Assembly (NCBI RefSeq): GCF_001553785.1
Contig: NZ_LOJP01000001.1
Span: 3,682,273 to 3,746,272 of the forward strand
Reading direction: 5' to 3'
Length of the DNA: 64,000 nt
From: Actinoplanes sp. TFC3
Lineage (GTDB): Bacteria; Actinomycetota; Actinomycetes; Mycobacteriales; Micromonosporaceae
Below, one piece after another: positions 42,382 through 50,213 of this stretch; position 1 is the stretch's first letter, and every line of letters starts with the position of its first letter. The notes under the pieces were generated by a model. The model was not told the DNA's origin, ran no database searches, and was given only the letters and a program-made list of their open reading frames with translations. The position numbers and the translations under genes were made by a program.

Positions 42382-43467
42382 TCAGCTACCGACCCGGCTG
42401 AGGGCGTGCCGCGGAGCCGGAACCTGTCGCACCGGCCAGGGCCGCAGCCGAGGCGACCGCCGTGCCGCCAGGTCCTCCACCCACCCGAACGCCAGCACAG
42501 CCCCAGCCAGCAGAGCCAGCGCCATCGCGGTGAAGGTCACGTACGTCAGCAACCCGCGGTGCCACAAGCCGAGGCGGTCGCCGGCGAGGATGGCCGCTGT
42601 GATCATCACGTTGTGCCAGAGGTAGATGGTGACGGCTCGGTTGTTGAGCGCGGCGACCATGCGTTGGATCAGGGGCAGGCGGGCCAGCCAGCCCATGGGC
42701 GGGGTGAGGCGCAGCAGGGCCAGGACGAAGCCCATGGAGTACAGGGCGTGGGCGAGGGGGAACGGCACCAGGTCGAGGCCGCCGGGGCCGGGGTGGTCGA
42801 CAACCCAGGCGATGCTTGGCACGGTGCAGGTCACGGCCAGGGCTGCCACAAGCGCGGGGTGCAGGGCTTTCAGGTCACCGTCGCGGTGGGCGAAGCCGAG
42901 GAGCCAGCAGGGCAGGAACGTGAGGACGTACCCGAAAATCTGCTCGGCGTTGTTGCCGGTGGCCAGCGGTGCGTTGTGCAGGATCGCGAGGGCGAGCAGG
43001 GGCAGCCCGACGGTCAGCAGCCGCCGGCGGCGGTAGAGGCGCAGGAGCAGAGGCGAGAGCAGGACAAGCCAGAGGTACGTCGCCAGGTACCAGAGCACGC
43101 CCGCGCCCTCGGCACCCACGTCGCCGAAGCCGTGCCCGGCCGGTGGGGTGGCCAGCGGCACGACCCAGAGCAGCAGGCCGGGCCACGGCGGCCGGTGTCC
43201 CCAGCCGGCGATGAGCATCAGCGGGACCAGGACCAGACCCATCAGCCAGAGCGCGGGCAGCAACCGGCGTAAGCGGCTGCGCACCACCTCGGGGCCGGGT
43301 TTGCGGTCGAGCGAGCTGGCCATCAGCGAGCCGCCGAGCGCGAACATCACGCCCATGGACGGAAAGACCAGGGCGAGAACGGCATAGTGAAACGCGTGGT
43401 ACGCCACCACGCGCACAATCGCGACAGCGCGCAGCGTGTCGAAGTAGCCGTCCCGTGCACTAGCCAC
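42382..43467 (-). CDS. Acyltransferase-3 (OafA-like) membrane protein
   Basis: About 361 residues with ten or so membrane helices. The N-terminal block RDGYFDTLRAVAIVRVVAYHAF carries the conserved Arg and the catalytic-type His of membrane acyltransferases that O-acylate sugars or lipids. Late markers are YLWHNVMITAAILAGDRLG. I take GTG 43467 (VASARDGYF) with GGAG seven bases upstream; the frame also extends to 43539 without conservation. It ends in a basic cytoplasmic tail. Confidence 0.82.
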   Translation of the reverse strand: MASARDGYFDTLRAVAIVRVVAYHAFHYAVLALVFPSMGVMFALGGSLMASSLDRKPGPEVVRSRLRRLLPALWLMGLVLVPLMLIAGWGHRPPWPGLLLWVVPLATPPAGHGFGDVGAEGAGVLWYLATYLWLVLLSPLLLRLYRRRRLLTVGLPLLALAILHNAPLATGNNAEQIFGYVLTFLPCWLLGFAHRDGDLKALHPALVAALAVTCTVPSIAWVVDHPGPGGLDLVPFPLAHALYSMGFVLALLRLTPPMGWLARLPLIQRMVAALNNRAVTIYLWHNVMITAAILAGDRLGLWHRGLLTYVTFTAMALALLAGAVLAFGWVEDLAARRSPRLRPWPVRQVPAPRHALSRVGS

Positions 43468-43547
43468 CCGATTACTCCCCGCATGGTAACGACATTGCAA
43501 CCGGCCGACCGTAACGGATCTTGTGCGCGTAGCGACCAACCGTTCGG

Positions 43548-43796
43548 CTAGATCGCGGCCTCCAACGGGCTTTCCACCCGTTGGACCAGCTCAGCGGGGC
43601 TGAACGGCTTGGTCAGGTAGTCGTCAGCACCGATAGCGAATCGCAGGTCGATGTCGTACGGCCGGGCCCTGGCGCTCAGTATCAGCACCGGAATGTCCCA
43701 GGTGGCGGCAGAGCGGTGGATAGCATGACAGACGGTGAGCCCGTCCAGCCCCGGCATCGACACGTCCCCGTCCCGGATCGGCGTGGGTGAGGCCAT
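43548..43796 (-). pseudogene. Truncated response-regulator receiver domain behind a kinase remnant
   Basis: Eighty-two codons containing the back half of a receiver domain: DVSMPGLDGLTVCHAI with the phospho-Asp position, PVLILSARARPYD, and FAIGADDYLTKPFSPAELVQRV. The first beta strand, acidic pocket and first helices are missing, and there is no output domain. A good ribosome site (AAGGAG) precedes ATG 43796, so it may still be made. Upstream on the same strand (43800-43890) another frame reads EATSGGLGYVFTVPINRA, like the last strand of a histidine-kinase ATPase domain. This suggests a former kinase-regulator pair reduced by deletion. Confidence 0.6.
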
Positions 43797-43865
43797 GGTG
43801 GAACTCCTTGCGATGCTCGGTTGATCGGCACGGTGAACACGTATCCGAGCCCTCCGGAGGTTGCT

Positions 43866-44936
43866 TCACGGGAGCGGTTGAACCACGACAAATCCGGGAC
43901 TCGCGGTGCGCTCGGCCAGATCGAGCGCCGCTGCCGGATCCGCGAAGCCGGCGACCACCGCGTCGAGGCGTCCGAGATCGATCAGCCCGGCCCGGATCAG
44001 CTGCCAGACGCCGAGGACGGTCTCACCCCGAGCCATCCAGGAGCCACGGATCGTGAGACGACGACGCATGATTTCCCCGTACGGTAGAAGCAGGTCGTGC
44101 CGCACCCCGCCGATCAACGTCATCGTGCCGCCGGGGCGCAGGCTGTCGAACCCGGCCAGCGTGAAGCTCGTGTCCGGGGTGGCACCGAGCGCATCCAGCA
44201 CCAGATCCGGCTCCCCCGCATGCCGCAGCGCCGCCGCGTCAGTGCCCCTGTCCCCGGTCATGGCGACCGGCACCACCCGCGAGTCCCACCCGGCCAGCCG
44301 TTGCAGGGCCGCCCGGTTGCGCCCCGCAACGATCACCCGCGCAGCGCCCCTGGCCAACGCGACCAGAACGGCGGCCGTGCCCAGCTGACCGGTAGCGCCC
44401 AGGATCAGCACTGTGCCGCCGGGCTGTTGCAGTCCCTCGGCGGCGATGCTCAGCCACGGCAGGAACGCCACCTGCTCGAGACGGCCATGGGTTTCCGCGC
44501 CGGGCAGGCGTACCAAGGTCTCCTTGGCGCACAACGCACGCTGCGCAAGCGTCCCGTGCCGCCAGAGCTTCCGCATGGCCGTGATCTGCGCGGTGTTCTC
44601 CCCGCGCCCACCGATGCCCGTCCACCCGACCAGGCATTCCTGCGGATCGCTGAGGTCTCCCGTGCGCAGCAACCCGTGATCGACCACGATGTCGCCGGAG
44701 CGCACGTTGAAGACATCCTCCGCCACCTCGCGCACCCGAGCGATGGCGACCGGACCGAGCACCGCGGGCACCGGAATGTCACCGCGAACCCCCGTCGTCA
44801 GAGTTTTCGTGTACGCCGGTACGTGCACCGCCAGCACATCGACGATCGCGCTACCGCCTCGCAGCACCGGTTCGGGAACGTCGGTGGCGTGCAGCCCGCC
44901 ACCCGTCTCGTGCAGCATCCAAGCTCTCATGATCAC
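43866..44936 (-). CDS. MDR-superfamily alcohol dehydrogenase-like oxidoreductase
   Basis: A 356-residue NAD(P)H-dependent oxidoreductase. The Rossmann motif is TVLILGATGQLGTAAVLVALARGAARVIVAGRN. The N-terminal GroES-like part is diverged and lacks clear zinc-ligand Cys residues, so this is probably a zinc-free member. The C-terminal ends LDLAERTASPGFVVVQPLP. Divergent from the XRE regulator at 44997, which likely controls it. Some of its 3' end overlaps the kinase remnant region. Confidence 0.8.
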   Translation of the reverse strand: MIMRAWMLHETGGGLHATDVPEPVLRGGSAIVDVLAVHVPAYTKTLTTGVRGDIPVPAVLGPVAIARVREVAEDVFNVRSGDIVVDHGLLRTGDLSDPQECLVGWTGIGGRGENTAQITAMRKLWRHGTLAQRALCAKETLVRLPGAETHGRLEQVAFLPWLSIAAEGLQQPGGTVLILGATGQLGTAAVLVALARGAARVIVAGRNRAALQRLAGWDSRVVPVAMTGDRGTDAAALRHAGEPDLVLDALGATPDTSFTLAGFDSLRPGGTMTLIGGVRHDLLLPYGEIMRRRLTIRGSWMARGETVLGVWQLIRAGLIDLGRLDAVVAGFADPAAALDLAERTASPGFVVVQPLP

Positions 44937-44996
44937 CAGCCTGCCCGCAGTTCAGCCTGGTATCCAGAGCCGCTTTATTCTGGTATTGAAGGTGCC

Positions 44997-45743
44997 ATGA
45001 AAACCGAACTAGCGGCGTTTCTCCGGAGCCGGCGCGAACGGCTGACCCCGGCCGACGCCGGCCTGCCGATGACCGGGCGCCGCCGCACTCCCGGGCTGCG
45101 CCGCGAGGAAGTCGCCATGCTCGCCGGGGTGAGCGCCACCTGGTACACCTACCTGGAACAGGGCCGCGACGTGCGCCCGTCGGAGCAGGTGCTCAACGCC
45201 ATCGCCGGCACGCTGCAACTGAGCGGCCCGGAACGCGACCACCTGCAGCAGTTGGCCGGCACCACCACGCCGCCACCGATGCAGGAGACCGCCGACCCGG
45301 GCGTCGCGGCGCTGCCCTCGCTGCTCGGCGAAAATCCGGCGTACGTGACCGGGGCGACGTTCGACCTGCTGGCCTGCAACGACGCCGTGACCGAGCTCCT
45401 CGCCGGCCTGCACACCGGCGCGAACCTGGCCCGCTGGATGTTCACCCACCCCGGAGCCAAGCAGGTGCTGGTCGACTGGGAACCGGTCGCGCAGAGCCTG
45501 CTGGCCCGCCTGCGCGCCACAGCGGTACGCGACAAGGGCGTCTTCAGCCGGCTCATCGAGGACCTGCACGCCGCCAGCCCGGAAGTCCGCCAGTGGTGGC
45601 CCCGCTACGACATCGCCACGGCCCGATCCGGCACCAAACGCCTCCGCCACCCCCGGCGCGGAGTGATCACCTTCCAGTACACGTCACTGCTCGTCGCCGA
45701 CCACCCCGACGAAACCGTCGTCATCTACACGCCAGCAGCCTGA
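44997..45743 (+). CDS. XRE-family transcriptional regulator with MmyB-like ligand domain
   Basis: A 248-residue regulator homologous to that at 35647. The HTH reads RRTPGLRREEVAMLAGVSATWYTYLEQGRDVRPSEQVLNAIAGTLQL (residues about 23-70). The ligand domain carries PAYVTGATFDLLACNDAVTELL and RLRHPRRGVITFQYTSLLVADHPDE. ATG 44997 fits conservation; the longer open frame upstream covers the divergent dehydrogenase gene. The 60-base divergent gap with TATTCT/TATTGA elements is the likely operator region. Confidence 0.87.
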   Translation: MKTELAAFLRSRRERLTPADAGLPMTGRRRTPGLRREEVAMLAGVSATWYTYLEQGRDVRPSEQVLNAIAGTLQLSGPERDHLQQLAGTTTPPPMQETADPGVAALPSLLGENPAYVTGATFDLLACNDAVTELLAGLHTGANLARWMFTHPGAKQVLVDWEPVAQSLLARLRATAVRDKGVFSRLIEDLHAASPEVRQWWPRYDIATARSGTKRLRHPRRGVITFQYTSLLVADHPDETVVIYTPAA

Positions 45744-45774
45744 ACAAAACCGGCCACGCCCCGAGCCGCCGCCG

Positions 45775-47103
45775 TCACCGCATGGCGACCCGGTACACCG
45801 CCCCCGCCAGGTCGTCGCTGACGTACAGCGCCTTGTCCGGTCCTTGCACCGCCATGACCGGCCGGCCCCACCGCGACCCGTTGTCCAGTTGGAAGCCGGT
45901 CAGCAACGTCTGCTGCGGCCCGAGGGTCCCGTCGCGCCAGGCGAAGAACGACACCTCCGGCGCGCGCGGTGGGTTGCGGTTCCAAGAGCCGTGGATGCCG
46001 ACCAGTGCTCCCGGCCCGTACTGTCCCGCCAGCCCAGGTGAGGTGGCGAAGCTGAGTCCGAGCGGGGCCGAGTGCGCGCCCATGCCTTGTTCGATCGGGG
46101 GCAGCGTGGCGCAGTTCAGCTTGCTGCCGTCGGCGTTGGTCTGCACGTCGCGCAGGAACGGGCGCTGGGTGTAGGCGCGGTCGCCGGCGTTGAGGTCGGG
46201 GTCGGGGTTGCAGTACGGCCAGCCGAGGTCGCGGCCCTGGGTGAGCTTGGCCAGGGGTTCGAGGGGGTGGTCGTTGACGTACGACTGCACCACCTTGCCG
46301 TGGTCGTCGCCCTCATGCGGGTAGCCGATGTTGTCGCGGTTGTTGACCGCCGTCCACACCGCGCCGGACGGGTCCACGGCGAGGCCGGTGCCGTTGCGAA
46401 CTCCGCGCGCGAACACCGAGGCCTCGCCGCCGCCCGGGGGCACCCGCAGGATGGCAGCGCGCTGCGGGCCGGCTTCGCGATCCTCGGCGGAGATGTTGCC
46501 GGTGGAACCGATCGACACGTACAACGCGCCGTCCGGGCCGGCGGTCACGCTCTTGAGGGCGTGGGCGTAGGCGCCGTGCAGTTCCGGGCTTTTGGCGTCG
46601 GGCAACCCGTCGACCACCACTTGCTTGTCCGACACGGCTCCGGCCTGGTAGGTGAACGAATCGACCTGATCGCTCTCGGCCACGAACAGCTTGACGGCGC
46701 CGGGCTCGGTGGCGCCGGGCTCGAAGGCGAGCCCGTGCGGCTGGTTGAGCCCGGACACCAGGGTGTGCTGAGCCGGGGCGGCGTCGCCCTGGCCGGGGAC
46801 CAGTTCGACCACGTCACCGGACTTGGGCCGTGACACGAGCAGGCGGCCGTCGGGGGTCCACGCGAGGAGCCGGGCACCGGGAACCCGAGCCCAGACGGTT
46901 ACTGTCCAGCCTGGTGGGGCTTGCAGGTGACGGTCCTGGTCGAAGGGAGCTGTGTTGGTGCCCGGAAGGGTCTTCACGGTTGTGGCAGTCAAGGAGGACG
47001 ACGCAGGGGCGGGGGCGGCAGCCGGCGAAGGTGGGGACGAGGAGCACGCCACGACAGCGAGCGCCGAACTGACGGCGGCCATTGCACGGGCGATCGTCCT
47101 CAT
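45775..47103 (-). CDS. PQQ-type sugar/sorbosone dehydrogenase-like lipoprotein
   Basis: A 442-residue beta-propeller of the glucose/sorbosone dehydrogenase family, anchored by lipid: MRTIARAMAAVSSALAVVAC is the signal with Cys20, followed by a Pro/Ala/Ser spacer. Propeller blades show ARLLAWTPDGRLLVSRP, QPHGLAFEPG, GPDGALYVSIGSTGNIS, RNGTGLAVDPSGAVWTAVNNRDNIG, and VGIHGSWNR. It would oxidise a sugar or polyol outside the membrane with PQQ, if PQQ is supplied. Last gene of a three-gene run, its ATG overlapping the stop of the SRPBCC gene. Confidence 0.85.
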   Translation of the reverse strand: MRTIARAMAAVSSALAVVACSSSPPSPAAAPAPASSSLTATTVKTLPGTNTAPFDQDRHLQAPPGWTVTVWARVPGARLLAWTPDGRLLVSRPKSGDVVELVPGQGDAAPAQHTLVSGLNQPHGLAFEPGATEPGAVKLFVAESDQVDSFTYQAGAVSDKQVVVDGLPDAKSPELHGAYAHALKSVTAGPDGALYVSIGSTGNISAEDREAGPQRAAILRVPPGGGEASVFARGVRNGTGLAVDPSGAVWTAVNNRDNIGYPHEGDDHGKVVQSYVNDHPLEPLAKLTQGRDLGWPYCNPDPDLNAGDRAYTQRPFLRDVQTNADGSKLNCATLPPIEQGMGAHSAPLGLSFATSPGLAGQYGPGALVGIHGSWNRNPPRAPEVSFFAWRDGTLGPQQTLLTGFQLDNGSRWGRPVMAVQGPDKALYVSDDLAGAVYRVAMR

Positions 47104-47597
47104 GAGGGCATCTCCGCGAGGCGCTTGAAGGTGAGCAGTTGCCGGCGCGCCATCACCAGGTCGCCCACGGACAGCGCGGCGCCCAGCCAGCGGTTGGTCC
47201 GCATGACCACTTTGAGCAGCAGACGCGTCGAGGCCGCGGCCTCGGGCACCAGCACGTACGACATGAAAGCTCCCATGATCGCGCCCGTCAGCTGTTTTCC
47301 CGGATCGACCGAAACTATCTCGCCCACCCGCCGCCCGCCCACGGCAGTGAACGGTTCCCCGGTTCGTGGTTCCGGCAGATCCACGAGCCGCCGAGGTGAG
47401 CGGCGCCCGAGATTGTCGATCAGGTCATAGGAGTACGGGGCCAGCCGCACCTGTGTGACCCAGCGCCACACCACCGTGGCCGGTGCCTGCACGCTCACGC
47501 CCCGCCAGGCCTGCACCGCCGGCCGGACGACCAGTTCATCGCACGGATAGACCCGCGACACCTCAGCATCCGTGACTCCCCACCGGTCCCCGATCAC
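47100..47597 (-). CDS. SRPBCC / polyketide cyclase-like protein
   Basis: About 165 residues with the START/SRPBCC fold: YPCDELVVRPAVQAWRGVSVQAPATVVWRWVTQVRLAPYSYDLIDN, the strand VGEIVSVDPGKQLTGAIM, and the C-terminal helix. It probably binds a small hydrophobic ligand; function unknown. GTG 47597 with GGAG seven bases upstream is the best start, ten bases after the DUF1963 gene; the in-frame extension to 47672 overlaps that gene. Confidence 0.75.
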   Translation of the reverse strand: MIGDRWGVTDAEVSRVYPCDELVVRPAVQAWRGVSVQAPATVVWRWVTQVRLAPYSYDLIDNLGRRSPRRLVDLPEPRTGEPFTAVGGRRVGEIVSVDPGKQLTGAIMGAFMSYVLVPEAAASTRLLLKVVMRTNRWLGAALSVGDLVMARRQLLTFKRLAEMPS

Positions 47598-47607
47598 AAG
47601 CCCGCTC

Positions 47608-48219
47608 CTACTGCTGCCAGAGAAATGCAGCGTTGTCGCAGGTCTCGCAGCGGAACCCGTAGCCGCACCCACCCCCGAAGTTCGCCGACGTCCGATGGTT
47701 GTGGCCCTCTTCCAACTGGACGACGAACGTCATCGGCGTGGCACATTTCTCGCACGCAGGCGTCTCGTCGTCCTGCAACCACGCCGGCTGCCCGCCCAAC
47801 TGTCCGAGCACCACACGCCCCGGCCCGCCCGCCGCCTCGGTCCACTTGGTCCGGGCACTCCAGTAGTCCGAGCCGTCAACCTCGCGGACGTCGACAGCGG
47901 ACACCTCACCCAGCGACGTGTCGCCCTCCCCCGGCACCTGCGCGGCGCGCACGGGCCCGGCCGGGAACACGAACGCCTTGTTGCCGCCGAGCTTGGCGTC
48001 CCACTCCTCGCACAGGCCGGGATCGTTCTGGCACATGAAGATGGACAGCAGGGCAGGCTCGGGACGCACGTGCTCGACCTGGGCCAGGAACTGCATCGGC
48101 CCGTCACAGGTCGCGCAGCACGGCCACTCGAAGTTCGCAGGCACCAGCGGAACGCCACCGGTGCGGGTGCCGGGCGCGTCCGGCGCCGCAGCGCCGGCAT
48201 AGACCATGAGTTCAACCAC
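47608..48219 (-). CDS. DUF1963 (YwqG-like) protein
   Basis: A 203-residue soluble protein of the DUF1963 family: GGVPLVPANFEWPCCATCDGPMQFLAQVEH near the start, FMCQNDPGLCEEWD, and LGGQPAWLQDDETPACEKCATPMTFVVQLEEG. Two CxxC pairs (CATC, CEKC) and the terminal CGYGFRCETC suggest a zinc site. Function unknown. First gene of the run leading to the SRPBCC protein and the sugar dehydrogenase. The gap 48220-48390 downstream of the aldo/keto reductase shows no convincing gene. Confidence 0.82.
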   Translation of the reverse strand: MVELMVYAGAAAPDAPGTRTGGVPLVPANFEWPCCATCDGPMQFLAQVEHVRPEPALLSIFMCQNDPGLCEEWDAKLGGNKAFVFPAGPVRAAQVPGEGDTSLGEVSAVDVREVDGSDYWSARTKWTEAAGGPGRVVLGQLGGQPAWLQDDETPACEKCATPMTFVVQLEEGHNHRTSANFGGGCGYGFRCETCDNAAFLWQQ

Positions 48220-48390
48220 GGCGGCGAGAGTACGGGAAATCGAGGCGACCCGAGGGCGACCGTGGGCCCGTCACCCTCGACTGCTACGGCGTGGAAGTCC
48301 TCGACGCTGGTTTTCTTGCTGGGTTCGCCGACGCGCAGGTCGCCTTTCCAACGGGTACGAACAAACGCCGCCTCCTGCGATGTCCCGTGC

Positions 48391-49443
48391 TCAGCCCAGG
48401 TGCGGGCCGAGCAGCGTCAGATCGGCCGGGGACAGCCGGTCGCCGGCCGTGCGGGCCTGATGCCAGTACGGGTACAGCAGGGCCGGCGCGCTCACCTCGT
48501 CGAGGCGCTGGCGTTCCTCGTCGCTGAGCTTGAGCTCGGCCGCCGCGAGGTTGTCGGTCAACTGCTCGGCAGTGCGGGCGCCGATCACCAGCGTGGTCAC
48601 GGCCGGACGGCCCAGCAGGTATGCCAGGGCGACCTGAGCCGCGGAAACGCCCCGGTCCTGGCCGATGGAGACGAGCACTTCGACGGTGTCGTAGAGCTTG
48701 TCCTGGTCGTACACCGGCGGCTCGTTCCACTCCGAGAGCTGACGGGAGCCGGCCGGGGGCTGCTGGTTGCGCCGGTATTTGCCGGACAGCAGGCCACCGG
48801 CGAGCGGGCTCCAGACCAGCACACCGAGGCCCTGATCGACGGCGGCGGGGATGAGTTCGTACTCAGCGTCGCGGGCCTGCAGCGAGTAGTAGATCTGCTG
48901 GCTGACGAAGCGGGGTGCGCCGGTGCGGTCGGCCGTGCCCAGAGCCTTGAGCAGTTGCCAGCCGGCGTAGTTCGAAGCGCCGACATAGCGGACCTTGCCC
49001 TGCTTGACCAGCGTGTCGAGCGCGTCCAGGGTCTCGTCCAGCGGGGTCTGACCGTCCCACTCGTGCACCTGGTAGAGGTCGATGTGGTCGGTGCGCAAGC
49101 GGCGCAGGCTGGCCTCGCAGCCGGCGATGATGTGGTGACGCGACAGCCCGGCGTCGTTGGGGCCCGGCCCCATCGTCATGCGTACCTTGGTGGCCACGAG
49201 CACGTCGTCGCGGCGGCCTTCGAGCACCTCGCCGACGATCTCCTCGGAGAGCCCCTCGGAGTAGACGTCGGCGGTGTCGATGAGGTTGATGCCCGCGTTC
49301 AGGCACTGGTCCACCTGCCGGCGCGCCTCGGCTACGTCGGTGGAGCCGACCATGGCGAAATTACCCTTGCCGCCGAAGGTCATGGTGCCCATGGTGAGAA
49401 CGGAAACTCTGAGGCCGGACCGGCCAAGCTGGCGATATTCCAT
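48391..49443 (-). CDS. Aldo/keto reductase
   Basis: A 350-residue aldo/keto reductase of the larger (Tas/YghZ-like) group. It shows LGRSGLRVSVLTMGTMTFGG at the start, NLIDTADVYSEGLSEEIVGE with catalytic Asp and Tyr, LVATKVRMTMGPGPND with catalytic Lys, and VTTLVIGARTAEQLTDNLAA for NADPH binding. Stand-alone gene; no regulator beside it. It is unrelated in detail to the shorter reductase at 34680. Confidence 0.88.
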   Translation of the reverse strand: MEYRQLGRSGLRVSVLTMGTMTFGGKGNFAMVGSTDVAEARRQVDQCLNAGINLIDTADVYSEGLSEEIVGEVLEGRRDDVLVATKVRMTMGPGPNDAGLSRHHIIAGCEASLRRLRTDHIDLYQVHEWDGQTPLDETLDALDTLVKQGKVRYVGASNYAGWQLLKALGTADRTGAPRFVSQQIYYSLQARDAEYELIPAAVDQGLGVLVWSPLAGGLLSGKYRRNQQPPAGSRQLSEWNEPPVYDQDKLYDTVEVLVSIGQDRGVSAAQVALAYLLGRPAVTTLVIGARTAEQLTDNLAAAELKLSDEERQRLDEVSAPALLYPYWHQARTAGDRLSPADLTLLGPHLG

Positions 49444-49460
49444 GCCCCCAACCTAACCCC

Positions 49461-49577
49461 GTCAGCGGCGCTGCCCGCTGCTTCAGCTTCCCCCGCCCGC
49501 TGGCCGCCGTCCCTCCCCGCTGCCCGTTTCCCGGCCGGTCCAGCCTCTTTCGCCGCGGATTCAGCTTCTTTCGCCGG
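49461..49577 (-). repeat. Degenerate tandem copies of the 3' end of the CBS gene
   Basis: On the plus strand TTCAGCTTCTTTCGCCGG (49560-49577, the end and stop of the CBS gene on the minus strand) is echoed by TCCAGCCTCTTTCGCCGC at 49540, TTCAGCTTCCCCCGCCCG at 49481 and GTCAGCGGCGCTGCCCGC at 49461. Each unit begins with TCA or TCCA, that is, the stop codon read on the minus strand. Spacing is about 20, 59 and 20 bases. A similar array is at 63091-63187. Confidence 0.45.
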
Positions 49578-49998
49578 TGATGTAGCCGGACAGCGCTGTG
49601 GCCTCGACCTCGAGCTCGGTGATCCGTTTCTTCACCACGTCACCGATGCTGACGATGCCGGTCAGCCGGTTGCCGAGCACCACTGGCACATGCCGGAAGC
49701 GCCTCTCGGTCATCAGCCGCTCGACCTCGGCGATGTCCGCGTCCGGGGGCACAGTGTGCACCCGGGTGGTGGCGATGGCGGACACCGGCTCGGTCAGCAC
49801 GCCGGCACCGCGGGCGGCCAAGGCCCGCACGATGTCCCGCTCGCTGACGATGCCGTCCACCGAGTTCGCGCCGGTGGAGACTACCGCGGCCCCGATGCCG
49901 TGCTCGGCCAGCGTGGTGAGCAGATCCTGCACGATCATGGCGGGCGGAACGGTGACGACCTCGCCGCCCTTGTCCTTCAGGACATCACTGATGCGCAT
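49561..49998 (-). CDS. CBS-domain pair protein
   Basis: A 145-residue protein made of two CBS domains: DVLKDKGGEVVTVPPAMIVQDLLTTLAEHGIGAAVVS with GIVSERDIVRAL, then PVSAIATTRVHTVPPDADIAEVERLMTERRFRHVPVVLGNRLTGIVSIGDVVKKRI. Such proteins bind adenine nucleotides and act as energy or redox sensors. In mycobacteria a close relative belongs to the DevR dormancy set, and a DevR-type module is present at 54-58 kb, but I see no DevR box directly upstream here. Confidence 0.9.
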   Translation of the reverse strand: MRISDVLKDKGGEVVTVPPAMIVQDLLTTLAEHGIGAAVVSTGANSVDGIVSERDIVRALAARGAGVLTEPVSAIATTRVHTVPPDADIAEVERLMTERRFRHVPVVLGNRLTGIVSIGDVVKKRITELEVEATALSGYITGERS

Positions 49999-50213
49999 CT
50001 CGAACTCTCCCTCGAACGCCTCGTTGCGTGCCGGAAGTGGTTCCCCTTGCTGCAGTATTCACCGATGTCACCGTATGACGCGTCGGCCCCGGCGCACCCC
50101 TTCGGGTCAGATCACGAACATTCCGGCTGCATCCGGGGAGTTCTGCAGTACTCTGCGCCGCCTGGGGAGCCCTAGAGTGTCTCCCGGATGAGCGACCGCC
50201 CGAAGGAGGCCGG

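Noticed and set aside
44097-44996. 300-codon N-terminal extension of the XRE regulator
   Set aside because: It is the antisense of the MDR dehydrogenase; the HTH starts at 44997.
48220-48390. Possible short gene on the minus strand (frame with TSQEAAFVRTRWKGDLRVGE)
   Set aside because: No start codon or ribosome site, overlaps the end of the aldo/keto reductase, and no family is recognisable.
47572-50175. Very long plus-strand open frame (over 850 codons)
   Set aside because: It lies opposite the DUF1963, aldo/keto reductase and CBS genes, has low-complexity composition and no domain; the minus-strand genes are all recognisable.
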